Origin: Plasmopara viticola
Taxonomy: Eukaryota; Oomycota; Peronosporomycetes; Peronosporales; Peronosporaceae
DNA: 64,000 nucleotides
Assembly (NCBI GenBank): GCA_001695595.3
Contig: MBPM02000025.1
Location: 434,001-498,000 of the forward strand
Direction: 5' to 3'
Shown here: in pieces, positions 43,852 through 58,260 of the stretch
Numbering within the stretch: the stretch's first letter is position 1
Layout of the letters: the number at the start of each line of letters is the position of its first letter
Program-made: the position numbers and the translations under genes
The notes under the pieces: model-generated
The model's database searches: none
What the model was told of the DNA's origin: nothing
The model's input: the letters and a program-made list of their open reading frames with translations, nothing else

Positions 43852-44275
43852 CCTTAGAGGAGGCGAAAGATGCCGTTTTTTCCCATTCTTTCTCAGAAGG
43901 ATATGCTCTTGTAGTGTTACACACCAGAAAGGTTGGGAATAAAAGAGATGGCGCCATTAAGGCCCTTATCCTGAACTGCTCCAAAGGACGACGGACGAGA
44001 AAGGAGCAAAATCCGGAGAGAGAAAGGATGCGCGTGGGAACGATCAAGGCAACTGGTTGTTTATTTGCCGCAAGCATACGGCTAAAGGGCGGACTTTGGC
44101 AAGTGGAAGTGGACAACGGAGAGCACAATCATGAACCATTTGTGCACGTCTCAGCGCATCCACAAGGACGACGATTGACGTAAGAGTGAAATGCAGCAGT
44201 TTTTGACTCTGGGACGCGCTGGGGTGACTATTGGGCGCATCATCACCTCGCGGTGTATAGTGGAATATTAGGAGA
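43852..44275 (+). pseudogene. FAR1/MULE DNA-binding domain relic
   Basis: The plus strand reads SLEEAKDAVFSHSFSEGYAL, then KVGNKRDGAIKALILNCSKG, then KATGCLFAASIRLKGGLWQV and NGEHNHEPFVHVSAHPQGR. This is a FAR1-type zinc-finger (C...C...H-N-H) as in MULE transposases, differing from the element at 35,295. After a stop near 44,180 a short piece (QQFLTLGRAGVTIGRI) continues the family pattern before it decays. No terminal repeats found. Confidence 0.7.
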
Positions 44276-46487
44276 AGTGCAGGCTATGGCTTAAAGATTC
44301 TTAGATCTATAAGCTTCATAGTATTTAGGCAAAGAAGCTAAATCTTTCTGAAAACTTCCAATTTTGCTTATCTATCTTTTTTACGCATAAAATCTAAATG
44401 CTTACAGACAAGTCAAAAATCTGATCAACTCTATATAAACCTGGTGATGTTGTAAAAGTGTTTGAGATATATAGATGTTCATAAAGTATCAAAGCGCATA
44501 TTTGCTCAAATCGACGGAGAGCGCATAACAAGTCAACTTTCTGATCACAATTCTTTGTATTTTTCGTCAAGCACAACCTATTAATTGCGTGTTCGGATGA
44601 CAAAAGTTTATGCGCTTTCTTGTGTTCGCCAAAAAAAACCAAGCCCATTCGTGAGCAGAGCGCAAATTGTTTGACGTTGATACAAAGACAAAAAAAAGGT
44701 TGCGAGCGCATTATAGGTATAAAAAAACATCTTGTTGTCACTTTCTCTTGTTTTCTCTCGTGTCTTTAAGAAAAACATATACGACAGGAGCTTCGAGAAA
44801 CAGCTATGTTGCCCTTTGAGACCCTGACTTGGCCATTACCTATTGCTGGTGCGAGTACCACGAAATACTTTCCTTCTTATGCATGTAAAACAGAAATTTT
44901 TGCTAAAAGGGTGCCTCGGTAGGCACAGCTATTCCCTGAGTGTCGTTGGGGAAGGGTGTCTTGGTAGGCACAGCTATTCCCTGGGCGTCATTGTGGATAT
45001 CTGTGCTCCAATGCACGGTCGTGCCGAATCAAATATGAGACATAGCGTCTCTTAAAGACCGTGGTTTCGTCAAGCAAAAAGGGTGGTGCGTGGCTCTTAT
45101 CGAGCAGCGCAGGTGGAAAGTGTCGAAAGTAGACATGTCGGTAGCGTTGCAGTACAGTCGTAGAAAAAAAAAGCCTGTAACTCATTCTTTCTGGGAACGC
45201 TCTACTTGAGCTGAACTCGATCGGAGCTTGATCGGAGCTTGAAGACGTTTTTATAAAGTCGACGGCATTAAGTCATACGACTTAAACAAGCAGGTGCATT
45301 CTTGTTTCTATTGTTTAAAGCTATCATAAATGATGGTAATATTCTTCTCGCACGAAGTCAAACGACTAAAATTCGCAGACGCGTTCATGTGACCTTTCGG
45401 CATGTCCGACCATATTTCGAGTAAACCCGCATGGAAAATTGCTGAAAATCGTCAACAATGTCGAGTGCAATGTTCAACGTGCAATCTTTTATGGTGTTTG
45501 CAGTTATCTTATGTAAAATCGGTGTATGGCTGGGATAATGGTCATATATATAAGGTTGCGCGACATGTCAATTGCCTTTTGACTTTCGAACGTAGATTGT
45601 CGACAAAAAACGGAGAATCCACGAACTCAAACCATATTGCGTCAAGCTTCGCGCAAATAAATGCGCCAATGATTCCATACTTCTCCTTCGATTACGACTA
45701 CCATCGTGTCACAAAGCGTCTGGTAACTTAATCTCATCGCGTGCACCTCACTCTGGTTGTAATGTCGGAGGCGAGTATTGAGAAGCTACTATTGTGGTTC
45801 TTTACCGGTTAAGAAAAAAAATCCTTTTGGCCATTTGTCGGATCCTACATGGCGCATGCACTAACATGTTTTGATGGATTTTTCTAAATATAGTTGTGCA
45901 GAGCATGGAAAGTCGTATGTTGACAACATTATTGTTTAACTGCGAGCTTGCTTGCACACAAAATAGAATCACATTAATACAGATAAGCGCATATCTGATG
46001 AAAAAAGTTTAATAAAGTACTTTATTAGGATACATTGACATCGGGTAAACCCGTCATGCTATCGTAAATAGGTCAGCTCCATTACATTACAAAGACTATA
46101 AAAAGTGGCTAGTCTTTATACAAGTATTGTGCAAGCTATACAGAAGTGGCGAGGTTGCTGTTCAATCACATAGAAGAAAGGGTTTGGCAAGTAGCTGAGG
46201 GCTAAATCGGATAAATGCATTGAGATACAAGGCTGCCGAAAAAAATATGACAAAGATCTACTCGCTTTGAAGCTATTTCCATCAATTATTTATTCCTGCT
46301 ACGGGAAACATACGATAAATAAACGTGTTATACACGGATCATGACGCAGCACGAAATTTGCGAATAAGGACCAAATAATTTCTTGCTTGTGTATTATGTG
46401 AAGATGAAGGTCGATGGGAAGTAAGTATACTAAGCTTCTTAGCTCGCTATTCTGTGCCAAATCTAAAACTTTTCTCTAACATCTTTT
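44276..46487. other. Gene-free interval
   Basis: No gene recognised. It contains a 45-bp tandem duplication at 44907 and an 11-bp one at about 45,221 (GATCGGAGCTT twice). The right end, from about 46,300, may be LTR of the minus-strand copia relic, but I found no partner copy. Confidence 0.5.
44907..44996. repeat. 45-bp tandem duplication
   Basis: Two units, 44907-44951 and 44952-44996, share TCGGTAGGCACAGCTATTCC-like cores (GGTAGGCACAGCTATTCCCT in both) and differ at six positions or so. Confidence 0.85.
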
Positions 46488-49400
46488 CTAGACCTTCTTA
46501 GTGATGTCGTTCATTGACACAATCCTGGTGGCGTCTTCCTTTGACTTTGTACAGTTACCGGTACTCTCACAGTATTCGCCGTTATCATGCTCGTAATCCG
46601 TCCCGTATGCAAACAGTGGCGTACTTGTTGTAGCTTCAAGACCGCTTATGCGTGGATGACTTGACGTGAACACCATTTGAGCCTCAAAACGTTTAAGTCT
46701 CTTGGTTTCGTATGGCCTTGTTATCATGTCGGCTAAATGATGTACCTTGCTGATGTATCGCACCTCCATTGTAATTCAAGCCACATTCTCTCGGGTGAAG
46801 TAATAGCGATGTCGACATAATTTATTCGAGCATTAAATCCAGCGTTGTTTACCATCGCAATTGCTCTCTAATTGTCATCTCAAAATCAAAGCCGTTCCTG
46901 CGTGTTCATGGCCGAGGTCTTTGAGCATGGAACACACTTATAAGCCTTCATGCAAGGAAATTCTCTGCGCTATGTACTCGGTTTTGGATGAGCTGACAGC
47001 TACTGTCCGCTGACACTTTTAAGTCACAGGAGCGCGTCCGATCATGAGCATGATTCCAGACACCGAGCGCCAACCATAAACGTTGCTTCCTCATTCGGCA
47101 TCGGTATACGCTGTGACATACAAACCCCTTAAGCCGTTTCTGTAAGCAAGTCCATGCTCTCGCGTTGTCTTCGAACACCGAAAAGCACGAATGGCAGCCT
47201 TTAAGTGCTGCTATTTCGGTTATTCGAGAAACGAATTAGTTAGGTCTACGTTTGCAACGCCTGGTCGGGCGCATCTCGTGATGTAAAGAAGACACCCCAT
47301 AAGTGACATCTGCGGCCTTAAGTGCATCACTTATTCGGGCCTGACTCACATGGGTTCTCAGCTGCCTAAGAGCTTTGCTGATTAAATCGCTCTGCAACAT
47401 TCGTAATGTAACGTGTCTACCTGATCATGAGCTTCATTCTTGTCCAATCATTTAAGTAAATTTGTATTTTTAATTATATATCTTTTTTTTACTAGATCAA
47501 ATTTTAGATTCATCTCCGCCCCAATTGACCGCAAATAGCTCTTTTATCTTAATGTTTTATTCAGTGCCTATTTGATACCTCGTATCTCTTTGCTTAGTTT
47601 TTGCAATAACTATGTCATCAGCATAGTTGCACGCGTACACGAAATATGAGACGTTCTCCATGCTGTACACGCACTGATCAGTCCCACAACTTTCAAAACC
47701 AATCTGCAGAAACCCTTGATGTACAGTCCTATTCCATACAAAAGCTGCTTGCTCCAGATTGTAAATGACCCTGACGATTTGCCATCTACTGCCTTTGGCT
47801 GCAGCGAAATTGTTTTGTAAATCCACGGAATTAAAAAAATTTCAGGTCGCTGCTGAGAAACGCGGTATCGGTGTCTATTTTCAAAATCAACAGCCTTCAC
47901 CCACGACAACTACCAACACAACACGGATTAAATTCACACTAGCCACTGGTGGGTACATTTAGCAGCAATACGCGACAAACTTTGCGTGAAAACCTTTGCT
48001 AAAAGTCGAGCCTTGTATTAGACAGCTTAATCAAGCCTGTTTCTCTTTTTGACATAGCCTTAATGCCAGCCGATTGATCGCATTTCTTTAGTCCTCGACT
48101 CCAACTTTAACGATCCATTAGGCTTGTGTAGTTTGACCTCTGCCTCCAAAGGTTCTAGGCACGGCTGAGCATCGTAAATAGCCATGTTTTGTCGATTTGT
48201 TGTCGGTGTATTATCTGTGTCCCCAATATTCGCAACGTATGCAAGCAAAGCTTTTGCTATGAAGCCATTTTCGCTTACGCACAATTTCATAGGCGATGAC
48301 GGCCGGAAGTATCATTGTTTCCACGATCATCGTTAGCATTCATAAAGAAATTGTTGATCTTTTTAGCGCTAGATGACTCTGGTCTCACCTCTCTGGTACT
48401 TGTCTAAAAGCAAGGTTGAGGTTCGCTCTCGTTGTCTTCGCTCTATCTCAACGTAATACACCGCGTTGTTACTCGATAGTGATCCTCGTGCTCTTTAAGT
48501 TGTCTCCACGCGTTACGACTTCGACATTAAGTCTCTAATTGATCTCATCAGTTTATCAAAAACGGTTTGAGGTTGATGCTGTTGCGCCTTCATCTTTACT
48601 TTATCCACGCTGACACTGACTGCATGAATTACCATTAAATTGCGAGTTCTTGTATAGTCGTAGATTCCGTTGACTTCTCAACCACCAAGCGTCATCGATT
48701 CCACCACTTCAATCATCTGTGACTGCAAAGTGAATGGTTGCAGCCCTCGGTGTTGTCAGCGTCCTCAAAAAGTAGCACTTAAAGCTCATTGCTTCTAGCT
48801 TTGTCCATTTGACATCATCCGCGGGCACACGATCTTGAGATTCAAGCCCGCGAAACTGATTAAGGTGGAGCTTAATCTTGTAGCCTATCTTGTACGGCGT
48901 TGTGTCTGGTCGAGCCCTATTTATTTTCCTTTTGTAAGAACATCTGTCCACGACACAGCTGGTTCTTTTCTGTGGTGCAACATGCTCCTCGCTTCCTCCA
49001 CAGTAAAACTATTTATTTGCTATATCACCCCATTCGGTTGCGGTCTATATGGGACTATCTTTTGATGATTCCACTAAGCTCACACACGCCACCTAACGCA
49101 ATGTTTGCTAATTCAAAGCGTTGGCCGAACAACCTAAAAATTTTGTTTGGCTTCCCTATGGACTTCTCATAGAGCGCTTTGTACACTTTAATATCTTCGA
49201 TAGCTCGCTCTTTTCCTTCAAGATCAACGCGACAACATAACTTGAGTAGTCGTCCACAAACTTGAGCACGAACTTTGCTCTGCCCTTCGATTCTGTCTTC
49301 ATTTACCCATCGCCTCAATCAGCTCCAATACTTTTGATCTTTTTGACACCGAACGAATTAGAAACTGATCCAGCGTTTGCTTTCATTTCATACAACAACC

Positions 49401-49708
49401 ACATTGTGATTTTGGGTTGCTGCTTTGTCGGAGTGGGCAGCATGGGATGTAAGACGATGCTATGACCCTTTTGTCAAGGACAAAAAGCGCCCCTCGTGAG
49501 CAAGTTGCTGAAATCGTATCTTGCATATTGTCCTTGAAAGAAGATTCTTGACATAAATATCTTTTAATGAGCCACACAGCAGAGAACGTTCAGCAATCAA
49601 ATGAGCGCTCACGATGCACGATTTCGAAAGGTACAATACGTGCAATACTTGAAGCGTAAAGGCAACCTTAGTATACAACATGCTTTCTCGATTTATAATT
49701 GTATACAA
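46488..49708 (-). mobile_element. Degenerate Ty1/copia relic (copia-3)
   Basis: On the minus strand, from right to left: a GAG-pre-integrase-like region (49,708-49,460), integrase relics (49,318-49,055, such as KSIGKPNKIFRLFGQRFELA; 48,951-48,709, such as PDTTPYKIGYKIKLHLNQFR), a linker (LLAYVANIGDTDNTPTT, 48,290-48,060), RT (AAFVWNRTVHQGFLQIGFES, GTDQCVYSMENVSYFV, NYADDIVIA at 47,826-47,557) and an RNase H tail (VRYISKVHHLADMITRPYET, 46,769-46,488). The order is that of copia. The RT YVDD is changed to YADD. Stops and frameshifts are everywhere. It is a different lineage from copia-1 and copia-2. Confidence 0.75.
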
Positions 49709-52700
49709 CTACTCTATTTAGCTTTGCTAATTGGAAACAGACTGTATCCTCTTCAGTATCCCACCAGAAAGTAACAATCTCTCATAGCCCAGTAATAAAT
49801 TTTCAAGCTTCTACCACAAAAGGTCGGCTGCATTTTACAACGTGTTGCGTCCTTCCCCACTAAGATCGACACTACATCCAAAAAGAGAGGAATTGGTTAA
49901 TTTGGTCTCAACGCTTTCGGAGCAAGGAGGAAAGGGGGCTGGTGGTCTGCCGGATCTAGATGACAAAACCTACCCAAGTTGAATTGCTTAGGTTATGAAA
50001 GCTGCCTCACCTTTATTCGTTTTTATGCTTGAAGCCACCCCGATTAAAGAACGTGAGCCAGCAACAAAGGCTTAGCTGGTGGTGTGGCCGGCGGATCTTG
50101 AGAATATTACCCACCAAAGAGCAGCTCAAGCAAGAATAGGCTCAGGATTAGCCTCTTACTCTACCGATGCGGAAACTGAGCATTTGTTGTTCTTCTTCGC
50201 CTGGTACTCCACAGACACTTACGAGAAGCCCCGCGTGTGCTCCGCTAAATTACGCGGGGCCCTTCGCCCTTCGCCCGCAAGAGCCGCAGAGAAGAAGCCC
50301 AAGAGAGAAAAGAAAATTTGACGAAACGACCTCATTACCCGGGGGTACAACTAAAACTGTTTAAACCTTGACAAGACAATGCAAAAGCTTTAAATATCAG
50401 GAGCAAAGACCATACCTGAAATTATGTCACAAACCGTTGGAACCACAAAGAAGGGATTGAGGTCAAAAGTGACAGCCTTTGGTACATTAATCGGGTGTTT
50501 TTAGTGGCCGAATAAACAGCGTGGCAGCGCAGCTATCATTCTCGGTGACCATGGCTTCTCCTTGAAACTTAATCTAGTATGTGGCCTACGTCACACTGCT
50601 CAGCAGTCATCTCGACCGAAAGAAGACATAAGGGTCCGGAAGCCACCACTATTGGTACCAAACATATAGTAGTGCGATAAATTACGCTTTCGGTCAATAG
50701 CAAAACGCTCGACGAAAATCTCCGCACCACAAGTAAGTTTGCCGTAGCCCTTGCACTGCTGGTAGTCATTTCGTATGCATTTTGTGCTAATCAGGCACCA
50801 ATGTCCTATTCAATCTTAACGTTTGTTTTTGCTTTGGCTAATCATATCAAATTAATTACTGGCCGCACTTCTCCCCCGTCGGATGGCGTGAAAGCCCGGC
50901 TATCGCTAACAGCTGGATTACAATGCGAAAGTCGTAGCAACAAATGGCGTGGTGGGATTAAACATTCACTTCCTTTTAAAATATCCGCGGCGCCTTTGAT
51001 ACAATTTGATCTCTGGTGGGAAGGTAGTTTTATCACAAAGTTTCATGCCCACGAGTCAGTGGATGCTCGTCAGTGAAATGTAGTTAGAGCTCAGCTTTTT
51101 CTATCTCTTTCGAGAGAGCGAATTAATCGGATATGCAATCTAACAGTCGCCGTAAATGGAAAAACACTGACGTTTCCTAAAATCACACTTGCTAAAAGCA
51201 ATCATCCAGGTAAAATATTAATGTTGAGCATGTATGTTATTGCTTATCACGAGAATGGAGAACCACGATTGATGATTAGGAAGGAATCCGCTGGATTGTT
51301 TATTTCACCCCAGATGATCTCGATCGGCTTGCTTCGTAAAAGCTTTAATTTTGACATGCTCGTAAGCAGATGTTTCACCATTCATATGACAGGAGAATAC
51401 TAGGGTCTAACCTCGAATCAAGTCAAGCGATCAAGACTTAGGCGCTTCGACGATCTTCAATCACCATTATTTTTGTCGGAATCATAGTGACAGCTCTCAC
51501 TTGCATTCAGGTAATCGCATTTCTGTTTTAGTCTATAGTCCAGGCCTTTCACAGGATAAGTCTTGTTATAGTTTGTTGAGCATGGGTCACCACTCTGCAA
51601 CCAAGTCATGTCCCTTCTGGATGTAGCAAGCGACGTATCCTCGACCCTTTTTGAAGCTAAGACATATGTGGTTGGCGATCATACTGCCCATATTGATCCG
51701 CTCAAACAGACTTGGCGGAGATACACGCAATGATCAATTTGCAATATGCACATTCTCTCACCTTGTAGCCCGCAGTCTACCTAAAGGTGCTATTTCTGCT
51801 CATTTCCACGTGATGGCTACTAGTCTACTACAGATACGCTGTCGCTTCAATTTTCATGCATGGCCTCGAAGTGACAAACTTTTATCTCCCTTTGGGCGAG
51901 CTATTTTGACAAAGCTCCATAGCTTAGATTAATCCGTCAAATCATTGTTAGCTCATCGTGACTCTTTCGACAGTTTATGTGCGCGCGTCCTGTGTGGTAC
52001 TGCCTCGTACTTCAAGTCAGCGGTCCAATTTACCTCAAATTTTTTTTAACGTTTTTCAAGACAGCACAGTTTTGTCAAGGTATCCGTCCAGTCTCTTTTA
52101 TCGATGGTAAGCGCAACAGCAAGGCGATCTGGGTAGAAATTTAGTAGCGTAAGCTTTTAATTTTAACAAACTAGTTTCCCTTCCTCGCAATCTTGAGCTA
52201 CACCGCTTGCTGGTCCACCATTCCTTTCACCCGGAGAGTTCCATGTGAGATGTGGGCATAGCTTCGCTTCACGTGATAGAGAATCGACTCGATCATCTGC
52301 CTCGGTGCCTTGAGAATCTCTGCTGATCGACTTGGCTTAAAGTATTGCCTGTCTGACTACTGCCGTAGAATACGAAATAATTACTGGTGTGGGGCTCAGT
52401 CTCACCACCTTGTACTATAAGGTAATTAAGTCACCTCTGAAGAAGATCAAACGCTTATCATATGTATTTATAAAGACGACCGCCAAACGCTCCACACAAT
52501 TATTCAAACCTCGCTGGTCTACTTCTTTAAAAAGATTACAGTGCTCAGGTCAGACTTAGTACCACTAATTCATTTGTACCATCGTCTTAAAAACGATACA
52601 CTCTTGAATGCGCTGACTGTTCCGAAATACGTTAAGCTTCCAATATATTTCTTCCAAATCCTTTTTCCAGGCTTAATCTATCACTAAACGACATAAGAAG

Positions 52701-55039
52701 CCTTTTTTATCGCTTACGGCGGTGGTTCGAAAAGTTGTTGATCCAGCACTACATCTCCGCCGAGCAGATCGACCCATATCAAGAGTTTTGAGTGCCTCCA
52801 GTGAGATAGAAGGATGGTCCGTTATAATGTTGTAAGAGGGTAATGCAACTGTGTATTACCTAGCTACCGATGTTAAAAGTCTGGGTGACTTTTCCTTTAC
52901 CCAATGTCTTTTATACAGCTGTACGCTCTTGGATCGACCGCATAAGTAGAAACGCGCTTTAACGTTATAAAAAAGCCACCTGCTTGGTTCATCAATGTTT
53001 TATTTCCAAACTTGTATGGTAATAATTCAAGAAAATTGATCTTCGAGTACATCATGATCGGATGATGCTCGGCATTAGTTTTAATGTCTGCAAGTGTGAG
53101 AAAGAGCCCGTCCTCATCCATCTTGCAGCAGTGCACGGTCTTTCAAAACGACCAAGCCTGTTTGCTCTACGCCTACCCACCTCCTTCCTTGGGTTCACTT
53201 GAACCCCTCTATGCAATTTTCTAAACCGTTTACGAAAGATACTCAATCCGTTCTGATATGCTTTGTTACGCATGTTAAAAACATCTCCGGAAAGTGTTTT
53301 CGACGAGGCCGTGATGTAAATACCGCGAATACTTGTGCGATCAGATCGCTTATCAGCAGACTAATACTCGGAATCCGAACCTCAGGTGGCCGGAGGATAC
53401 TAATTGCGTCTGTACGGTCTGCTTCCGAAATCTGTGTCAATACGGTTTGTTGGCCTAATTTTTTTGGCACAAAAATCACATCCCATATAGACATGTAAAG
53501 CTCATTGATCTCAGCTAATCTGCTTGGGTTGGTGAAGCTGTGTTCGCCCACTTTTATTCTACCAGATTTTCTTTGATCATTAATTCAGAGTGGTCATAGA
53601 TAAAAAATGTTTCTCGTCCAAAACAGCCTTCAGATCTATTTTAATTGAACGGCTGTCTCATTTACAAATCGGGTAGTTGATGTTTTCAAAATCTACCACC
53701 AAACTAACTTTTGTGTGAGAGCACAACAGCGCGTTAGACTTGAACCAATCGATTGAATTCATCGATGTACGCTCTTTGTAGTAGTCAACCGTAGAACATC
53801 AGCAATACTTTGCCAATGAACATGCTTTTCTATGCAATCGACGCTAAGATGGAAACTATTTCTCGTAAGACCTAATTTTTTTGTATACAGTAGTCTGGCT
53901 CCTATACAAAAAACGGCACAGCCTTCCGCTAAACCGCGCCTTTTTGCACAAGTGCGCTCCTCATAATCATTGGCAGAACTACACGCATGTCATTTTGTGT
54001 GTAAGCGCCACAGAGGTTATTTTATACAGAAGATGTCAAAGTTGTCACATGACCTAGCTTGTATTCTGAGCGAATTCAAACGGCATCAGCCAAAGCATTT
54101 CTCTTTCTGACGCGTGCTCTACCTAATAATTACTATTTTACAAATAATGGAGTCGTCTGCTTATTTCCCGCATATGGTCGGGTGACTTTGTCGCAGTAAG
54201 TATTAATTTAATAGTGTCAAAATGAGCTTAAAGCCACGCAGGTAATTTCTGAACCTGACGTGAGCACACTTCATCGCAAGGAGCATTTGTCATGAGCAAA
54301 ATACTTATTTACGGTAGCCTCAGGCTTTCAATATTTAAGCGCGATCACTGCCTCTACTTGCAGCAGGGCAGTATCGATGGCGAAATCTGACACACCACAG
54401 AAGAAACAAGACGTGGCTTTCCAGATCCGGCTAAGACAAGATCAGTGCATTTTTAAGCCTTTATCAAATGACTTTTCTGGGAGTTTTTTTCAATTCATTT
54501 TTTAACATTTTCAAGGATGCGCTAGCCACTTCATCGTGATTCACACAGTATTTGTGTAAGTAAAGGACCACAACAAAACTTATTCTAAGTCGATTTAACA
54601 AAAAACCAGCCAATTTTCTTTGAGCTTGAGCTTAACGTCGTATTATGCGATACAAAGAAGCTTTTTGAGAAAATATTACTCTTTCGTCAAAGGTACCATT
54701 ATCTGCATTAGCGTAAGCTTAATCTCAGACATAGTTATCATGCGCCATAATGTTTCTGAGGTTGCTCGGCGAGACTATGCAGAAACTTGTTGGGTCTATA
54801 CAATTGCGATAACAGCGAACAAACATTGCACCTTCAAGCATGACCAAACACATTCATGTCTTACCGCTTGAAGTGCTATCGGCGGTCAATGGTACGTCAC
54901 TTTTAAGCGGAGGTTGTAGTATCTATCAGCTGCGCTGAGTGCGCTGTTCGCTGTGCGTCTCTTCTTGCGGATTTTGTCGCAAATTGTTTGAGGAGTCAGA
55001 AACTTTGCGGAGATTATGGCCGCATTTAGCTTATTTAAG
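49709..55039. other. 5.3-kb interval without a recognised gene
   Basis: AT-rich, only short frames. Minus-strand frames at 53,551-52,897 have protein-like composition (for example EINELYMSIWDVIFVPKKLG, reminiscent of the start of a copia RT) but the match is too weak to name. Part of it may be decayed gag of the gypsy relic that follows. Confidence 0.5.
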
Positions 55040-56165
55040 CAATCTGCCACCTATCATTTTTCTTTCCAGGACAAAATATTGCCAAAGAACGGTACATTAC
55101 TTGCCCAAAACATTCCCCACTAGTGTCTTACGCAAAAGCAGACGTCGATGACGTTACACTGTTTCTTCTGGTAAAGGTCACTGTTGTGCTAGCAGCATTT
55201 GGCTCCCGAACCCCGCACTAACCGTCGAATAAAAGTTTGAACGGAAAGAGCGATCAATAAACGACTATTATAAGGTCAGTAGTAGTACTGTTATTGGCAC
55301 AAATTTCGCTTTAAGGAAGGGTATGCAGCTTGACACTACTTCCTGTTGCACGTTAGATAGTGCACTAAATTTGGTTCTAAATGAGTCGGAAATATCCTCA
55401 ATGGCGTCTTCTACGCCCAAATGCATACTATGGGAGTGGTTAGTGATGCCACAAAGGCTATCATATGCATCGGCGACGTTCGAATATCTAATCACACAAC
55501 TGATGTAACCGTTACGAAATTTTGTTTGGACGCACCTCGACGATGTATTCTTCTATACTCATCTGGAAAGGATCCGTCTGCTCAGAAGTTCATTTGGGTC
55601 ATCTTATGCCTGTTTTGTGGTCATGAGAATCAACAAACTTCACGCTATGACGAATAGTCATAGCGTAAATCCAATTAGATTCGAAATGGTAATTAAGCCT
55701 AGCTAGTTATATTCTCACGTACGATGCTAACCTTGTGGGTCTCGCAGAGCCTTGTCCAGTATAATAAAGACTGTCCTGGTTAAGCCAACGCCACGATTGC
55801 TTTTGATAGCATCAAAATAAACTTTCAACAGCCATCTTTTCTGGCTTGTCGTATACAAAAAGGTACATTAGAATAGTCGTACTCAAATAAAGTCAGCCTT
55901 GAGCTGTAAGGGAAAGCTTTTCTGTGTACGGCAAAAGGTACTTGTGATGAAGAATTTTCAAGTCAAATTCAAAACTTATCTGCTAGGCTTTAAGTCATTC
56001 GTGATTACAATAAACACTGTGCACGGCGACACTGTCACCTCATTTCGTACAAAAGTCAAACGCTTTTTTTTCTTGTGACGCATAATTCAAAGAAAAGATT
56101 AAGCTAGAGAAGCAAAATGTTTTGGCTGATACTTTATCGCGTCACCCAGGCTAGGAGTCAGACCA
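55040..56165 (+). mobile_element. Degenerate Ty3/gypsy relic: reverse transcriptase and RNase H
   Basis: The frames include SRTKYCQRTVHYLP (family: GTKYC before the RT core), STPKCILWEWLVMPQRLSYA, SATFEYLITQL and THLDDVFF, the gypsy RT palm with the usual F-D-D changed to L-D-D. Then KTYLLGFKSFVIT and KQNVLADTLSRHPG mark the end of gypsy RNase H. The order RT then RNase H on the plus strand fits Ty3/gypsy. There are many stops. Related eroded sequence may continue to about 58,260. Confidence 0.75.
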
Positions 56166-58260
56166 TATTTTAAATGTTCAATTAACTGTATCGGGCCAAA
56201 TATGTGACGCATATGCTTACGATGGCGTGCGTGTTGTCTGCTAGGTTGAAGTGCTAAGTCAAAAGATTTGACAAGAAAGAAGCTGCACGCTTAAGCGCAA
56301 AGCTACATCAATTTCCGATGAGAGTTAGACTAATACTGACCACGGTTAATGTAGTAATTTTTTATGATGACAACCTAACATATTGAAATCTCTATTATGC
56401 TCGCAATATAGGGCTTGAAGATCGCTTCGGTCGAATAAAGACGTATACCTCGATAAACGCCGACGGGTGACCCGAGTAGTCTACATGATTGTGCACACAC
56501 GTGTAGTATGTTTACGGGCTAAACCCTCGTCAAATAAGCTTGCGATATTAGCATTATGCTGCTAGTTGGTAATAAGTGTCGATATTGCGTCGGCCTGGCA
56601 GTCCGGACCGGTGATCTTTGCAACTCAACTGACAAAATGACTCCCTTCGCGGCTGTAATGATAATGGGCCCTCATAAGGAAAGCCATGTTCGCGACACGC
56701 GAAGTAATTAAATTTGGCTGTTTAAAATTTTTTCAGGCTTAACGATCAAAGAATTTAAACCCACAACTCTGTTATTCGACCTGACCTCAAATTAATATAT
56801 GCCTTCAGAGCTTATTCATTCAGACAAATTCCATCGTTACGGGCTCTTTAAAGTCTTTTTGCAACCACTTGAGACATGTACACATCCGACCATTCCCTTT
56901 ATAGTGGTCAAGCAGAGCACGTAAAATGCATCGTCAATGACGTGTTACGCAGTATGTGCTTGATAATCAAGGCGGTGGAAGAGCATGCTCCTATCTGTTG
57001 AATATGCACATATCAAAAAGCTTTCAGGTCTAAATAGGATTTACTTAAGTTTACGTGATAAACTAACTTTTTCATATAGTTAGCGCCTTTACATTAATTT
57101 TAAAAGGCGTAATGAAGGAAATACATAAGTGATTAGCAAATGTTAACCGTCCTTCATAGTGCAAACAAGTCGAAAACTTTGTGATATATAGACTTAACAT
57201 TTTGAGACACGTAGGGACCAAATATGGAAAGTCAGAATTTTCTAAATAATTATGTTGCCGAAAGAAAAAAAAGACGGGCAAATTTAAATAACAATCAAAA
57301 GGTAAAAATCTACCTATAAATATCTTTAAGACCAAAATCGTCTATCTTTTTTAAAAATTGAACATTTACAGCCAAAAAGGCCTTGTGTTTACGCACGATA
57401 CTGTTAAAGGAGGCGAACAATAATGGGAATTCCCAAAGCCGTTTTGTTACACGAACTAGGTCATTAGTAGCGATTATGCCAAATCATACGCAGATCCATC
57501 GACAGAAAGCGATTCATCAGCAGGGCTTCAAATTAATTTAAGCACTGCTTGTCAGCGACTTGCATGCAGAGTGATGGACTGTGAGGTTTTGACCTGATGA
57601 CTAATTTGACGAAGCCAGAGATGAATATGTACATAGCAAAGTCGTCGGCACTGCGGCTATTAAGCTGCGACCATCAGACGCCGGTCGTGAGTGACATTAG
57701 TATTCAGCGCACGTGCAATGCTTGATGCTGGGACATCGCATTTCGTCCTTTCTCCTCGATATAAGCAATGGTAATCACGATCGACTTAAGATTTCAGGGC
57801 TGAACATAAGGTAATGAAAATAGCCTTCTACAAAACGCTTAGGAGTTTGGGACCGCACTGCGGCAGTTTGCACAAATAGCGTATGCGCCGTTAAACATGA
57901 TGATCGGTGTACAGCACTTTTTGCCACAATGATAGAAAAAGCTAGGCCTCAAATAGAGTTTGAAGCTAGGTCACTGGTCACTGTTGTAGAAACAATGTCC
58001 ACAAGAGCATGATGTTACGAACAGGCGTTAGGATGACAATTGGTCAAAAGACAATGGTGATTTTGATCGCTCCACTTATACATCGACAGCGCTGGAGCGC
58101 TGACAAAGCGTGACAAAAGTAACAGCTTCTCGCGTCTATGCCCCTAGGGGCTCAACGTTACTTCTTAATTTTGGGCGGTTTATGAAACGCGTTGCTATTC
58201 GCAGTCCCAGCTCCTAACCTACGCTCTTCAAAATTGCCAACCGAGTACGATAATTTTAAT
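56166..58260 (+). mobile_element. Possible continuation of the gypsy relic (integrase region)
   Basis: If the gypsy element was complete, its integrase lies here. Weak traces fit: GLEDRFGRIKTYTSINADG at about 56,410, LQINLSTACQRL at about 57,525, and RGSTLLLNFGRFMKRVAIRS at about 58,145, which resembles the gypsy integrase C-terminal segment. Each is short and frameshifted, so this call is tentative. Confidence 0.4.

Noticed and set aside
52897..53551. Minus-strand frames as a possible copia RT or host gene
   Set aside because: Only one short phrase resembles copia RT (EINELYMSIWDV) and the rest does not follow; too weak to annotate.
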